From Flavobacterium sp. ACN6 (lineage in GTDB: Bacteria; Bacteroidota; Bacteroidia; Flavobacteriales; Flavobacteriaceae), in contig NZ_MRCQ01000004.1 in NCBI RefSeq assembly GCF_002304005.1, positions 1 through 64,000 on the forward strand: a stretch of DNA of 64,000 nt. The letters run 5' to 3'. Shown here in pieces: positions 50,369 through 61,490 of this stretch. The notes under the pieces are model-generated. The model ran no database searches. It had not been told where the DNA came from and saw nothing but the letters and a program-made list of their open reading frames with translations. The stretch's first letter is position 1; every line of letters begins with the position of its first letter. Both the position numbers and the translations under genes were made by a program.

Positions 50369-51016
50369 TTACAATACATTAATTAATTCCGAAGGAGTAT
50401 CGATAACCAATTTAGCGCCGCTTACCTTCAATTCCTCTTTTGTTCTGTAACCCCAAGAAACTCCAACTGGAAACATATCCGCATTTATTGCAGTCTGCAT
50501 ATCAATATCAGAATCACCTACAAAAAGAATTTCTTCTGGTTTTAAACTCCATTTTTTGCTTATTGCTACAGCTTCAAACGGATTTGGTTTTTTAAGTTCT
50601 TCCGTGCTTAAACCAATTGCGGCATCAAAATAATCAGGAAATATCTCTGAGGCTATTTTTTTGGTAAGCTCATCAGCTTTGTTGGAGAAAACGGCTAGTT
50701 TGATATTTTGTGATTTCAAATTGTCTAATAACTCACGAATACCTTTGTATGGTTTTGTTTTAATGGTGCATACTTCACGATACGTTTCGATCATGCAGTC
50801 AAAACAAATTTCAATCTGTTCATCTGAATTGTTTGTGGCAGGCAGAGCTTTACTGACTAAATTTCGTAAACCGCTCCCAATAAAATATTGATACGTATCG
50901 TAAGTGTGAGTTGGGTAATTTAGACCTTGAAGAACCGTATTCATTGCATCTGAAATGTCTTCTAATGAATTGACTAATGTTCCGTCTAAATCAAAAATAA
51001 TTCCTTTAAATTTCAT
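50369..51016 (-). CDS. HAD phosphatase, phosphoglycolate phosphatase-like
   Basis: The protein is 215 residues from the ATG at 51016, where MKFKGIIFDLDGTLVNS gives a proper HAD start; a longer frame reaching 51091 runs into the preceding gene. It has motif I (FDLDGTLVNS), an alpha-helical cap, AVFSNKADELTK (motif II), LKKPNPFEAVAIS (motif III Lys) and FVGDSDIDMQTA (motif IV). It is four bases after the flavoprotein stop, in the same direction. It may clear phosphoglycolate, although the substrate is not proven. Confidence 0.85.
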   Translation of the reverse strand: MKFKGIIFDLDGTLVNSLEDISDAMNTVLQGLNYPTHTYDTYQYFIGSGLRNLVSKALPATNNSDEQIEICFDCMIETYREVCTIKTKPYKGIRELLDNLKSQNIKLAVFSNKADELTKKIASEIFPDYFDAAIGLSTEELKKPNPFEAVAISKKWSLKPEEILFVGDSDIDMQTAINADMFPVGVSWGYRTKEELKVSGAKLVIDTPSELINVL

Positions 51017-51020
51017 TCTA

Positions 51021-52229
51021 TTATATATTATTTGCAACAATAAACCCGCTGGTCCAAGCATTTTGGAAATTGAAACCTCCTGTAATCGCATCGATGTTTA
51101 CAATTTCGCCAGCAAAATAAAGGTTTTCATGAATTTTGCTTTCCATGGTTTTGAAATTGATTTCTTTTAAATCGATGCCGCCTGCGGTTACAAATTCTTC
51201 TTTAAAAGTGCTTTTTCCGTTTACCTGAAATTTTGCTTTTGTTAATTGTGAAGCTAAATTCTGCAATTGATTTTTTGATAAATCAGCCCATTTAGTTTCT
51301 ATTTCAATTTGTGATGCTAAAACCAAACTTTCCCACAAACGATTGGGAAAATCAAATGGAGATTTTTTAGAAACCGCTTTTTTAGCATGTTCCTGTTTTA
51401 AATCTTTTAGGATTTTTTCGGCATCTTCTGTATCGACATCATTTAGCCAATTTACAAAAATGGTAAACTGGTAATTTTTGTCAAATAAAATGCGCGCTCC
51501 CCAAGCCGAAAGCTTTAAAATTGCCGGACCGCTCATTCCCCAATGGGTAATTAACAAAGGTCCAGTTGATTCTAGTTTAGTATCTTTTACATTTACGGTA
51601 ACTTGTGCCGCAACGCCGGGTAATTCTTTAATGCGCTGGTCTTTGATGTTGAAAGTAAATAGGGAAGGAACGGGGCTTACAATTGCATGTCCGTGTTCCT
51701 GAAGCATTTCCCATATTTTCGGGTTGCTTCCAGTTGCCAAAACTAATTTTTCGGCAGCATAATTGTCGCTTTGTGTATCAATTTTCCAGTGATTTTCTTT
51801 TTTAAAGATTGATTGTACGCTTTGGCCAGTCAATACTTTAATACCTAATTTTTCGGTTGCTTTTAAGAAACAATCAATTATGGTTTGAGAGGAATTAGAA
51901 ACGGGAAACATTCTTCCGTCTTCTTCTATTTTTAATTCTACGCCGTGTTTTTCAAACCATTCGATTGTATCGCCGGAACAAAATTGATGAAAAGGACCGC
52001 GAAGTTCTTTTTCGCCGCGCGGATAAAATTTAACCAATTCGTTGGGTTCAAAACAAGCATGTGTTACGTTGCATCTTCCGCCACCGGAAACGCGGACTTT
52101 AGAAAGGACTTCTTTTCCTCTTTCTAAAATAGCAATTTTAAGTTTCGGATTTTTCTCTGCAATATTAATCGCAGTAAAAAAACCTGCAGCGCCTCCGCCA
52201 ACGATGATTATGTCGAAATTTTTGATCAT
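51021..52229 (-). CDS. NAD(P)/FAD-dependent oxidoreductase (BaiN/HI0933 family)
   Basis: The protein is 402 residues from the ATG at 52229, which gives MIKNFDIIIVGGGAAGFFTA with the FAD Rossmann motif at the very start. The 18 residues further upstream come from a palindromic repeat and are not believable. It continues with LSKVRVSGGGRCNVTHAC, TGGFNFQNAWTSGFIVA at the end and THWGMSGPAILKLSAWGA, the HI0933-like family signature. The substrate is unknown. The phosphatase gene follows closely, so they may be co-transcribed. Confidence 0.9.
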   Translation of the reverse strand: MIKNFDIIIVGGGAAGFFTAINIAEKNPKLKIAILERGKEVLSKVRVSGGGRCNVTHACFEPNELVKFYPRGEKELRGPFHQFCSGDTIEWFEKHGVELKIEEDGRMFPVSNSSQTIIDCFLKATEKLGIKVLTGQSVQSIFKKENHWKIDTQSDNYAAEKLVLATGSNPKIWEMLQEHGHAIVSPVPSLFTFNIKDQRIKELPGVAAQVTVNVKDTKLESTGPLLITHWGMSGPAILKLSAWGARILFDKNYQFTIFVNWLNDVDTEDAEKILKDLKQEHAKKAVSKKSPFDFPNRLWESLVLASQIEIETKWADLSKNQLQNLASQLTKAKFQVNGKSTFKEEFVTAGGIDLKEINFKTMESKIHENLYFAGEIVNIDAITGGFNFQNAWTSGFIVANNI

Positions 52230-52246
52230 ATTATTTGGTTTGTCAC

Positions 52247-52264
52247 TCCCGATAGCTATCGGGA
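52247..52264. repeat. 18-bp perfect palindrome
   Basis: TCCCGATAGCTATCGGGA lies just upstream of the flavoprotein start, in a GTCACTCCCGATAGC repeat element. Confidence 0.65.
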
Positions 52265-52291
52265 TCACGAATTTTTTATTCAACCCTGATG

Positions 52292-52324
52292 AACTTTGTC
52301 AAAGTTTTAAACTTTGACAAAGTT
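52292..52324. terminator. TTTGTCAAAG palindrome, possible terminator
   Basis: AACTTTGTCAAAGTTT and its complement form a 16-bp stem around one base. It is the third copy of this family in the window. It sits directly beyond the GDPD gene stop, so it may end that transcript. Confidence 0.5.
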
Positions 52325-52338
52325 TCTTGTGACTGATT

Positions 52339-53016
52339 TTATATTTTGTCTGGATTATCAGAGATAATTCCGTTTACTTTATAACTTTTTACTTTTAGAA
52401 TGTCTTCTTCGGTGTTTACTGTCCAAGGAAAAATCAAGAATCCTTTTTGCTGCATTTCCTGAACATTTTTAGTGTTTAATAAATGAAAATCAGGATGAAT
52501 GGCTTTTGTTTTTATATTTTCGGCGAAAGCCAAAGCAGTATCCATATTTTCTTCTGTTAAAACACCAATAGGAATTTTTGGATTTAAAGTTGAAGTTTCC
52601 TGCAACATATTCCAATCGAAACTTGAAACAATAAAATCTTCGTAATTCCAGTTTTTTTCCGAGATATATTCTTCAATTATCTTAACAACTTTGCTGGCAG
52701 TCCCTATACCTTTTAATTCGATATTGATCAGGCATTTTTTATCTACTAAATCAAAAACTTCATTTAAAGTTGGAATTTGATATTGTTCGGCGACTAAAAA
52801 TGATTTTAATTCGGTTAAAGAAAATGTATTTATGGCGCCTTTTCCGTTGGTCATTTTATCGATAGTTTCATCATGCATTACGACAATATGTCCATCGGCG
52901 CTCAAATGAACGTCAAGTTCAATTCCGTCTGAATTTAAGTCTAACGCTTTTTGGAAAGCTTTTAAAGTATTTTCAGGTTCGTAGGCTTTGGCACCGCGAT
53001 GTGCTATTTTTAGCAT
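52339..53016 (-). CDS. Glycerophosphodiester phosphodiesterase
   Basis: This 225-residue TIM-barrel phosphodiesterase has HRGAKAYEPENTLKAF (catalytic His6 and Glu near 14), DGIELDVHLSADGHIVVMHDET (metal Glu/Asp at about 38-40, His53), LINIELKG and the last strand GIISDNPDKI. It lacks a signal peptide, so it is probably cytosolic and would hydrolyse glycerophosphodiesters to glycerol 3-phosphate and an alcohol. It is a single gene. Confidence 0.9.
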   Translation of the reverse strand: MLKIAHRGAKAYEPENTLKAFQKALDLNSDGIELDVHLSADGHIVVMHDETIDKMTNGKGAINTFSLTELKSFLVAEQYQIPTLNEVFDLVDKKCLINIELKGIGTASKVVKIIEEYISEKNWNYEDFIVSSFDWNMLQETSTLNPKIPIGVLTEENMDTALAFAENIKTKAIHPDFHLLNTKNVQEMQQKGFLIFPWTVNTEEDILKVKSYKVNGIISDNPDKI

Positions 53017-53029
53017 TTTGTAAAGTTTA

Positions 53030-53158
53030 ACTGCAAAGGTCGCAAAGATTTACGCAAAGTACGCAAGGATTAGATAAAAAAGTCGCCACGAATTTCACGA
53101 ATTTACACTAACTAAATTTGTGATAATTTGTGTAATTCGAGGCAAAAAAAATTTGCGG
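53030..53158. repeat. GCAAAG and ACGAATTTCACGAATTT repeats
   Basis: CTGCAAAGGTCGCAAAGATT with TACGCAAAGTACGCAAGG is followed by CCACGAATTTCACGAATTTAC. Both types occur elsewhere in the window. The stretch fills the gap between the GDPD and GH13 genes. Confidence 0.55.
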
Positions 53159-54748
53159 TTAAGCAAGTTCTAACAAAACAAGCCCGTAATCAGAATCGAT
53201 GATTGCTTTTCCGTTTTGTACTTCTGTTTCTTTACCCGAAAAAGCATCTTTTAATTTGGTGCCATCTTCAAAAATAGAATCAACTGGAAGTTCTTTTGGG
53301 CCAGTTCCTAAATCCAGACCAATTATAACTTCATCTTTATAATTAACTTTAGTAAAACTTCTGGAGAAAATATACGGCTGATCTGAAATCATAATGTGTA
53401 TTCCAGCGCCAACCGATGGATGATTTCTGCGAAATTGCCCTAGTTTTTGCCAATGCCAAAGTATGCTCTGAGTTTCAGAATTATTCTCAACATCTTCCCA
53501 GTTCATAAAAGATCGTAAAGTAGCATCGCCTTCAGTGCCTTCAATTTCTAAAGAACGACCCGTTTCATCACCATAATAAACCTGAGAAATTCCAGGAGAA
53601 AGCAGGAGTTTTGTTCCCGCTTCAAAGGTTCTGTTTCGATTTCCATCGAAAGGTTCAGGATCATCGTGCGACGATACGTAATTTAGAACGCTGTAACCCT
53701 TTAATTCATTTTGAAGTTTGGCTGAATATTTCGAAAATATAATTTCATAATCATTTTGAGCGTCGAGTTTGAATTCAAAATTAATCATGCAGTTAAAGCC
53801 ATTTTCGAAATAATTTACTTTTCGGTCTCCAAAATCATAATCCAGTCCGCCGCTTATTTCATAACCATAAACTTCAGCAATGGTGTAAAATGGATTCTGA
53901 TCTAAAACTTCCAACGGATGATGTTTTTTCCAAGTTTCAAATGCATAATCGCATTCTTTTCTAAAATCAATCCAGACATCTTCGTCAGTATGTTTTACAG
54001 TATCAGCTCTGTAACCGTCAATTCCGAATTCCAAAATATAATCTGTTAACCATTTTATGATGTAATATTTTGGTGTTCTTGGATAATTTGTTCTTTTGAA
54101 AAATTCATCCAAAGAAGTGATTTCTTTTTCATAACGGTCTTCATTTTTCCACTTTTCAATCAAAAAAGAAGGTAATTCGACTTCCTGATTACTTTCGGTT
54201 CTTACATCCGGAAGATTATCGACCAAGGTACACATTGTTGTATTCTCGAATGATTTATAATCACAGACAATTCCGGTTCTAACCCAGTCTTCCGGCCACA
54301 TCGGGTCTTCGGGAGTTACGGGTCCAGTATGATTAATAACGCCGTCAAGCATAATTCTAATGCCTTTTTCGTGAGCTTTTTTTACCAGATTTGCCAAATC
54401 TTCTTTGGTTCCGAAGTTAGGGTCTAAAGCCGTCCAGTCTCTCGCCCAATACCCATGAAAGCCATAACTAAGACCAGTTCCTTCATCAACACCATCGTGA
54501 ATTTGCTCAACAATCGGCGTAAGCCAAATGGCATTTATTCCCAATTCATCAAAATAACCTTCGTCGATTTTTTTTATAATTCCGATGATATCTCCGCCTT
54601 CAAAACCACGTAATTTTCCCGGAGTTTTGGTTCGGTTAAAATTGATGTCGTTTGAAGGATTTCCGTTGTAAAAACGATCGGTAAGTAAAAAGTATATATT
54701 TGCGCCTTCCCAAATGAAAGGTATTTTAGGAGTATTTTCTTTATTCAT
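53159..54748 (-). CDS. Cytoplasmic GH13 alpha-amylase-family enzyme
   Basis: This 529-residue enzyme has no signal peptide. The GH13 barrel signatures are present: LDGVINH (about 134-140), GIDGYRADTVKH with nucleophile Asp249, TIAEVYG with acid/base Glu292, and SSHDD with Asp352. It would hydrolyse or rearrange maltodextrins inside the cell. It is the last gene of the leftward maltodextrin run, separated from the exported GH13 by three hairpins. A sub-family such as neopullulanase or amylase cannot be fixed by eye. Confidence 0.88.
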   Translation of the reverse strand: MNKENTPKIPFIWEGANIYFLLTDRFYNGNPSNDINFNRTKTPGKLRGFEGGDIIGIIKKIDEGYFDELGINAIWLTPIVEQIHDGVDEGTGLSYGFHGYWARDWTALDPNFGTKEDLANLVKKAHEKGIRIMLDGVINHTGPVTPEDPMWPEDWVRTGIVCDYKSFENTTMCTLVDNLPDVRTESNQEVELPSFLIEKWKNEDRYEKEITSLDEFFKRTNYPRTPKYYIIKWLTDYILEFGIDGYRADTVKHTDEDVWIDFRKECDYAFETWKKHHPLEVLDQNPFYTIAEVYGYEISGGLDYDFGDRKVNYFENGFNCMINFEFKLDAQNDYEIIFSKYSAKLQNELKGYSVLNYVSSHDDPEPFDGNRNRTFEAGTKLLLSPGISQVYYGDETGRSLEIEGTEGDATLRSFMNWEDVENNSETQSILWHWQKLGQFRRNHPSVGAGIHIMISDQPYIFSRSFTKVNYKDEVIIGLDLGTGPKELPVDSIFEDGTKLKDAFSGKETEVQNGKAIIDSDYGLVLLELA

Positions 54749-54809
54749 TAAAACTGATTTTAAGCCAGAATATTAAAGATAAAGAAAGGAAATCATATAA
54801 TTGAAAAAT

Positions 54810-54860
54810 CCGTCACGAATTCACGAATTTTTGCTTTATAAATTCGTGAATTCGTGACGG
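54810..54860. repeat. 21-bp perfect inverted repeat
   Basis: Arms at 54810-54830 and 54840-54860, starting CCGTCACGAATTCACG and ending CGTGACGG, flank a 9-base loop. It is the first of three hairpins between the GH13 genes. Confidence 0.8.
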
Positions 54861-54889
54861 AAATATATTGTGTTAAATTTTACCGTTGT

Positions 54890-54924
54890 GAGACCTGACA
54901 GGTTTTAAAAACCTGTCAGGTCTC
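54890..54924. terminator. 17-bp perfect hairpin
   Basis: GAGACCTGACAGGTTTT and its complement surround one A. It resembles the TTTGTCAAAG palindromes in layout. It may attenuate transcription from the exported GH13 gene into the cytoplasmic one. Confidence 0.5.
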
Positions 54925-54938
54925 TTTGAACATAAAAA

Positions 54939-54962
54939 AGAGACGCACTGCTGTGCGTCTCT
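54939..54962. terminator. Short hairpin downstream of the exported GH13 gene
   Basis: AGAGACGCAC and GTGCGTCTCT flank TGCT. On the minus strand the hairpin is followed by a T-rich run (TTTTTTATG), so it is a good terminator candidate for the upstream GH13 gene. Confidence 0.65.
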
Positions 54963-54993
54963 ATGATAAACGTTATGGTAAATCGTTGATTTT

Positions 54994-56853
54994 CTATTCC
55001 AATTCTAAAACTAAAGCCGATTTTGGTTCTAAAGTAATTTCAGAACTTAAATCAAATATTTTTCCAGTCAAAACATCTTTTCCTGATTTAAAGTTTTTGA
55101 TGCTTTCTTTGAAACGATTGGTTTTAATAGTTTGCTCTTTTGCATTATTATTAAAAACGACCATCACCGATTTATTATCTGTATATCTGAAATACACATA
55201 GGTGTTATTTTCTGGAATATAATGAGTCATTTTTCCGAAGTGAACGGCTTCGTTTGATTTTCTCCAGTTGAATAATTTCGATGTAAAATCAAAATATTTT
55301 GCTTGTTCAGGAGTTCTTCCTGCTGCGGTTAACGCATTGTTTTTGTCGCCTGCCCATCCTCCTGGAAAATCCTGACGAATATCTGCATCGCCTTTGCTTT
55401 TGTCACCGCCCATTCCAATTTCTGAACCGTAATATAACTGCGGAATTCCACGAACGGTTGCTAATAAAGTCATAGCCAGTTTGTATTTTGGAAAATCGTA
55501 TTTAAACTTATCATTCATACGATTTGTATCATGATTTTCAGAAAAAACCAAAATGTTATTCGTATTAGGATATAAATAATCCATTGCAAAATTGTTGTAG
55601 AATTTAATCAACCCGTTGTCCCAGCTTGGTTCGTCTTCGTTGAAGGCAGATGTAACCTGACTTTGAAGCGTAAAATCCATTACACTTGGTAAATTCGAAT
55701 TGTAGTTTTCGATGGCACCAATTTTACTGTCTTTTTGCCAATAAGCCAAATTCGCCTGATTATGCATCCAGATTTCACCCACAATATTAAAATTCGGGTA
55801 TTCATTTGTAATGGCTTTTACCCAATTTGCCATTGCAGCGGGATCAGAATAATTGTAAGTATCAACTCTAAATCCGTCAAGATTAGCAAATTCAATCCAC
55901 CAAATGGCATTTTGAGTTAAATATTTTGCAACTAAAGGATTTCTCAAATTCAAATCGGGCATAGAAGGTACAAACCAGCCATCAACACAAACTTCCTGAT
56001 CTATTTTTGATGCATGAATGTCTGTAATAACTTCACGACGGTGATGTGTCTGCGTGAAAGTTTCAAATTGATTGAACCATGTTTTGGTCGGAATATCTTT
56101 CATCATCCAGTGTGTAATTCCCCAGTGATTCGTTACATAATCCATAACCAGTTTCATGTTCTTTTTGTGCATTTCTGCAGCTAAACGCGCGTAATCGTCA
56201 TTCGTTCCGTAACGCGGATCTATTTTGTAAACATCAGATTGTCCGTAAGTGTGGTATGAATGCTGTTTATCGTTGTCTTCGCATAAAGGTGTACTCCAAA
56301 TCGTTGTAGCACCAAGAGAGGAAATATAATCTAAGTTTTTGATGATTCCCTCGATATCACCGCCGTGACGTCCGCTTGGATCTTGACGGTTTCCTTTTTC
56401 TGTTAAATTGGCATCGCTGTCGTTTTTCGGATTTCCGTTAGCAAAACGATCCGGCATAATTAAATAAATCATGTCTGATGCATCGTAACTTTTTCTGTCA
56501 GCTGAATTTGCTCTTCTTTCTTTAAGTGAATATTTCTGTGTAAAGGCAACTTTGTTTTTGGTTTTGAAAGAGAAAACCAATTCTGAAGCTTTTAAGTTTT
56601 GCGTATCAATGGTTACGAAAAGGTAATTTGGATTTTCTGTTTTTTCTACATTTTTAATCACCACATTGTTTGAAACAGAAGCTTCGTATTGTGCGATATT
56701 TTTTCCGTAGAACAGAATCTGCAATTCTGGATTTTTCATTCCTGCGTACCAAAATGGCGGTTCTACTTTTTGGATTTGCGCTTTAGCGGAAGCGGAAAAA
56801 AGTAGAAAAAAAAGAAATATTTTATAAATGATATGGTTTGTTTGAATTCTCAT
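54994..56853 (-). CDS. Exported GH13 glycosidase (SusA-like alpha-amylase/neopullulanase)
   Basis: This 619-residue protein has a signal peptide (1-26, ending SAKAQ). An N-terminal Ig-like domain (about 28-115, PPFWYAGMKNPELQILFYG) is typical of cyclomaltodextrinase/neopullulanase enzymes. The GH13 barrel has MDYVTNHWG, GFRVDTYNYSD (nucleophile Asp331), VGEIWMHN (Glu370) and FSENHDTNR (Asp452). It would cut maltodextrins in the periplasm. It is preceded by GH97 and a hairpin, in the same direction. Confidence 0.9.
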   Translation of the reverse strand: MRIQTNHIIYKIFLFFLLFSASAKAQIQKVEPPFWYAGMKNPELQILFYGKNIAQYEASVSNNVVIKNVEKTENPNYLFVTIDTQNLKASELVFSFKTKNKVAFTQKYSLKERRANSADRKSYDASDMIYLIMPDRFANGNPKNDSDANLTEKGNRQDPSGRHGGDIEGIIKNLDYISSLGATTIWSTPLCEDNDKQHSYHTYGQSDVYKIDPRYGTNDDYARLAAEMHKKNMKLVMDYVTNHWGITHWMMKDIPTKTWFNQFETFTQTHHRREVITDIHASKIDQEVCVDGWFVPSMPDLNLRNPLVAKYLTQNAIWWIEFANLDGFRVDTYNYSDPAAMANWVKAITNEYPNFNIVGEIWMHNQANLAYWQKDSKIGAIENYNSNLPSVMDFTLQSQVTSAFNEDEPSWDNGLIKFYNNFAMDYLYPNTNNILVFSENHDTNRMNDKFKYDFPKYKLAMTLLATVRGIPQLYYGSEIGMGGDKSKGDADIRQDFPGGWAGDKNNALTAAGRTPEQAKYFDFTSKLFNWRKSNEAVHFGKMTHYIPENNTYVYFRYTDNKSVMVVFNNNAKEQTIKTNRFKESIKNFKSGKDVLTGKIFDLSSEITLEPKSALVLELE

Positions 56854-56873
56854 AATTTATAGTTTTTAATTTT

Positions 56874-56903
56874 CCTGCAATCCCGAAGCTTCGGGATTGC
56901 AGG
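56874..56903. repeat. 30-bp perfect palindrome between GH13 and GH97
   Basis: CCTGCAATCCCGAAG and CTTCGGGATTGCAGG meet without a loop. It lies between the GH97 gene stop and the GH13 start, 20 bases before the latter. Confidence 0.7.
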
Positions 56904-56921
56904 ATTAATATTAGATTAAAA

Positions 56922-56960
56922 AAAAGACAAGCAATCTAGGGGAAAATTGCCTGTCCTTTT
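56922..56960 (-). terminator. Terminator after the GH97 gene
   Basis: On the minus strand GACAGGCAAT and ATTGCTTGTC (one mismatch) flank a 10-base loop and are followed by Ts. Partial termination here would lower GH13 expression compared with GH97. Confidence 0.6.
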
Positions 56961-56967
56961 TAAAAAA

Positions 56968-59100
<2,133 letters not shown>

Positions 59101-61404
59101 TTAATTTATTTGTACAAATTTACTTGCAATTTCAGGATTCCCGTTAACGATAATTGTTAAATCTTGGTCGCCGTCTACAGTAAAAGTGGTTTCGTTATGA
59201 TTTACAGTTACTTTCAAAATTTGATTTCTGAAATTAATTTTAAAAGAATACCCTTTCCATTCTTTTGGGATTTTTGGAGAAAAATGCAATTGGTCATTTT
59301 TAACTCTCATTCCGCCAAAACCTTCTACAATACTCATCCAAGTTCCAGCCATCGATGTGATGTGACAACCTTCTTCAACTTCTTTATTATAATCGTCCAA
59401 ATCCAGACGAGAAGTTCTTAAATAGAAAGTATATGCCATATCCATTTTGTCTAAAACGGCAGCCTGAATCGAGTGTACGCAAGGCGAAAGCGAACTTTCA
59501 TGAACCGTAAATGACTCATAAAACTCAAAATTGCGTTTTAATTCTTCTCTAGAAAAATGATCTTCGAAGAAATAAAAACATTGTAAAACGTCGGCTTGTT
59601 TGATGTAAGGCGAACGTAAAACGCGGTCCCAAGACCATTTTTGGTTGATTGGTCGTTGTGATTTATCTAAATCTTTTACAGGAACTAAATCTTTGTCTAA
59701 GAAACCGTCTTGTTGCAGATAAATTCCAAGTTCTTTTGAAGTTGGGAAATACATATTGTCAGCCACTTTTTTCCATTCCTGAATTTCTTCTGCCGAAAGG
59801 CTTACTTTTTCTAAAATGCGTTTGTGATCTGCAGCATATTCTGAACCAACTTTAGTAATTTGTTCTGATGCAAAATCGATACACCATTTTGCAATATAAT
59901 TGGTGTAGAAATTATTGTTGATGTTGTTTTCGTATTCGTTTGGACCTGTAACACCCAAAATCACATACTGATTTTTTTCTTTTGAAAAAGAGGCTCTTTG
60001 GTGCCAGAAACGTGCAATTCCAATTAAAACTTCTAATCCTTTTTCTGGAATATAAGAGTAATCGCCTGTGTAACGGTAATAGTTGTAAATCGCAAAAGCA
60101 ATCGCACCATTTCTGTGGATTTCTTCGTGTGTGATTTCCCATTCGTTATGGCATTCTTCTCCATTCATGGTAACCATTGGATACAGCGCTGCGCCGTTTT
60201 TGAAACCTAAATTGTCCTTCGCATTTTCAATCGCTTTATCCAATTGATTGAAACGGTACGTCAATAAGTTTCTTGCAACCTGCTGATCTTTTGTTGCCAT
60301 GTAAAACGGAATACAATATGCTTCGGTATCCCAATAAGTAGATCCTCCGTATTTTTCTCCGGTAAAACCTTTTGGTCCAATGTTCAAACGAGAATCTTTT
60401 CCTAAATAGGTTTGGTTTAATTGGAAGATGTTGAAACGAATTCCTTGCTGTGCTTTTACATCGCCGTCAATAGTAATATCCGACATTTCCCAGATTTTTG
60501 CCCAAGCGTCAATTTGATTTTGAAGAAGTGCATCGTATCCTGAATTTACCGCAGATTTAATTACTTTTTCGGCTGCAGCCAAAGTATTTTCGTGGTTTAA
60601 AGAAACTGTATATCCACCAATTTTTTGAATTGCTGAGGTTTGTCCTTTAGCGATAATAGTTCCGTAAGTATACTGAACTTTATCTGTTGTTGAATCGATT
60701 GTTGAAGGCGAAACATGAATGTCTTCATTGTTTGCCAAAATCGTATTGTGCATGAAAGTCGTAACTTTAAAATGCGTTTTGAAGGTTTGAGCGGTTACAA
60801 AAGCTTCGTTTGTGCCTTTTTTTACTTCAAGAGGTTCCCAGAATTTTTCTTCCCAGTTGGCATCTTCATTCGTAACGCCTGCATCTACATAAGGTTTGTA
60901 AACGATTTTTGCATCTTTGTTTAAAGGCGTGATTTCGTATTTGATAATTCCCGCTTCGTCTAAATCTAATGAAAGAAAACGACGAACGTTTACGGCAATT
61001 TCGGTTCCGTTTTTCAGTGTTGCTTCAAAAGAACGGTTGTACCATCCTTCTTTCATATTCAATTCTCTGCGGAAATTCCTAACTTCGGTACACGTATTTA
61101 AATCCAGGTTTTCTTCGTTGATTTCAACGTCAATTCCAATCCAGTTTGGAGCGTTTAATACTTTGGCAAAATATTTCGGATAACCGTTTTTCCACCAGCC
61201 CACTTTTGTTTTGTCTGGATAATAAATTCCTGCAATATAACTTCCTTGAAAAGTTTCGGCAGAATATTTTTCTTCAAAATTGGCGCGCTGTCCCATAGCA
61301 CCGTTCCCGATACTAAAAAGACTTTCAGACGATTTTACTCTTTCGGCATCAAATCCTTCTTCTATAATTGACCAATTATCTGGTTTTATATAATCTTGGT
61401 TCAT
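59101..61404 (-). CDS. GH65 glycoside phosphorylase (maltose phosphorylase-type)
   Basis: This 767-residue cytosolic enzyme of the GH65 phosphorylase family has ESLFSIGNGAMGQRANFEEKY at the N-terminus, YWDTEAYCIPFYMATK, and the catalytic-acid region VTGPNEYENNINNNFYTNYI. The tail is the usual C-terminal jelly roll. It converts maltose and phosphate into glucose and beta-glucose 1-phosphate; the following beta-phosphoglucomutase gene supports maltose (or another alpha-glucoside such as trehalose or kojibiose) as substrate. It is in the same run as the GH97 gene. Confidence 0.9.
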   Translation of the reverse strand: MNQDYIKPDNWSIIEEGFDAERVKSSESLFSIGNGAMGQRANFEEKYSAETFQGSYIAGIYYPDKTKVGWWKNGYPKYFAKVLNAPNWIGIDVEINEENLDLNTCTEVRNFRRELNMKEGWYNRSFEATLKNGTEIAVNVRRFLSLDLDEAGIIKYEITPLNKDAKIVYKPYVDAGVTNEDANWEEKFWEPLEVKKGTNEAFVTAQTFKTHFKVTTFMHNTILANNEDIHVSPSTIDSTTDKVQYTYGTIIAKGQTSAIQKIGGYTVSLNHENTLAAAEKVIKSAVNSGYDALLQNQIDAWAKIWEMSDITIDGDVKAQQGIRFNIFQLNQTYLGKDSRLNIGPKGFTGEKYGGSTYWDTEAYCIPFYMATKDQQVARNLLTYRFNQLDKAIENAKDNLGFKNGAALYPMVTMNGEECHNEWEITHEEIHRNGAIAFAIYNYYRYTGDYSYIPEKGLEVLIGIARFWHQRASFSKEKNQYVILGVTGPNEYENNINNNFYTNYIAKWCIDFASEQITKVGSEYAADHKRILEKVSLSAEEIQEWKKVADNMYFPTSKELGIYLQQDGFLDKDLVPVKDLDKSQRPINQKWSWDRVLRSPYIKQADVLQCFYFFEDHFSREELKRNFEFYESFTVHESSLSPCVHSIQAAVLDKMDMAYTFYLRTSRLDLDDYNKEVEEGCHITSMAGTWMSIVEGFGGMRVKNDQLHFSPKIPKEWKGYSFKINFRNQILKVTVNHNETTFTVDGDQDLTIIVNGNPEIASKFVQIN

Positions 61405-61490
61405 TTTTTCTTAATTTGATAATTCGTTAATGAGAAAATTAGATAATTCATGTTTGCAGCAATTATCTAATTATCAAATTGGCACATTTT

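Noticed and set aside
51017..51091. N-terminal extension of the phosphatase at 50369-51016
   Set aside because: It overlaps the flavoprotein C-terminus; the HAD motif begins properly at the ATG at 51016.
52230..52283. N-terminal extension of the flavoprotein
   Set aside because: The 18 residues are encoded by a palindromic CCCGATAGCTATCGGG repeat and push the FAD motif away from the N-terminus.
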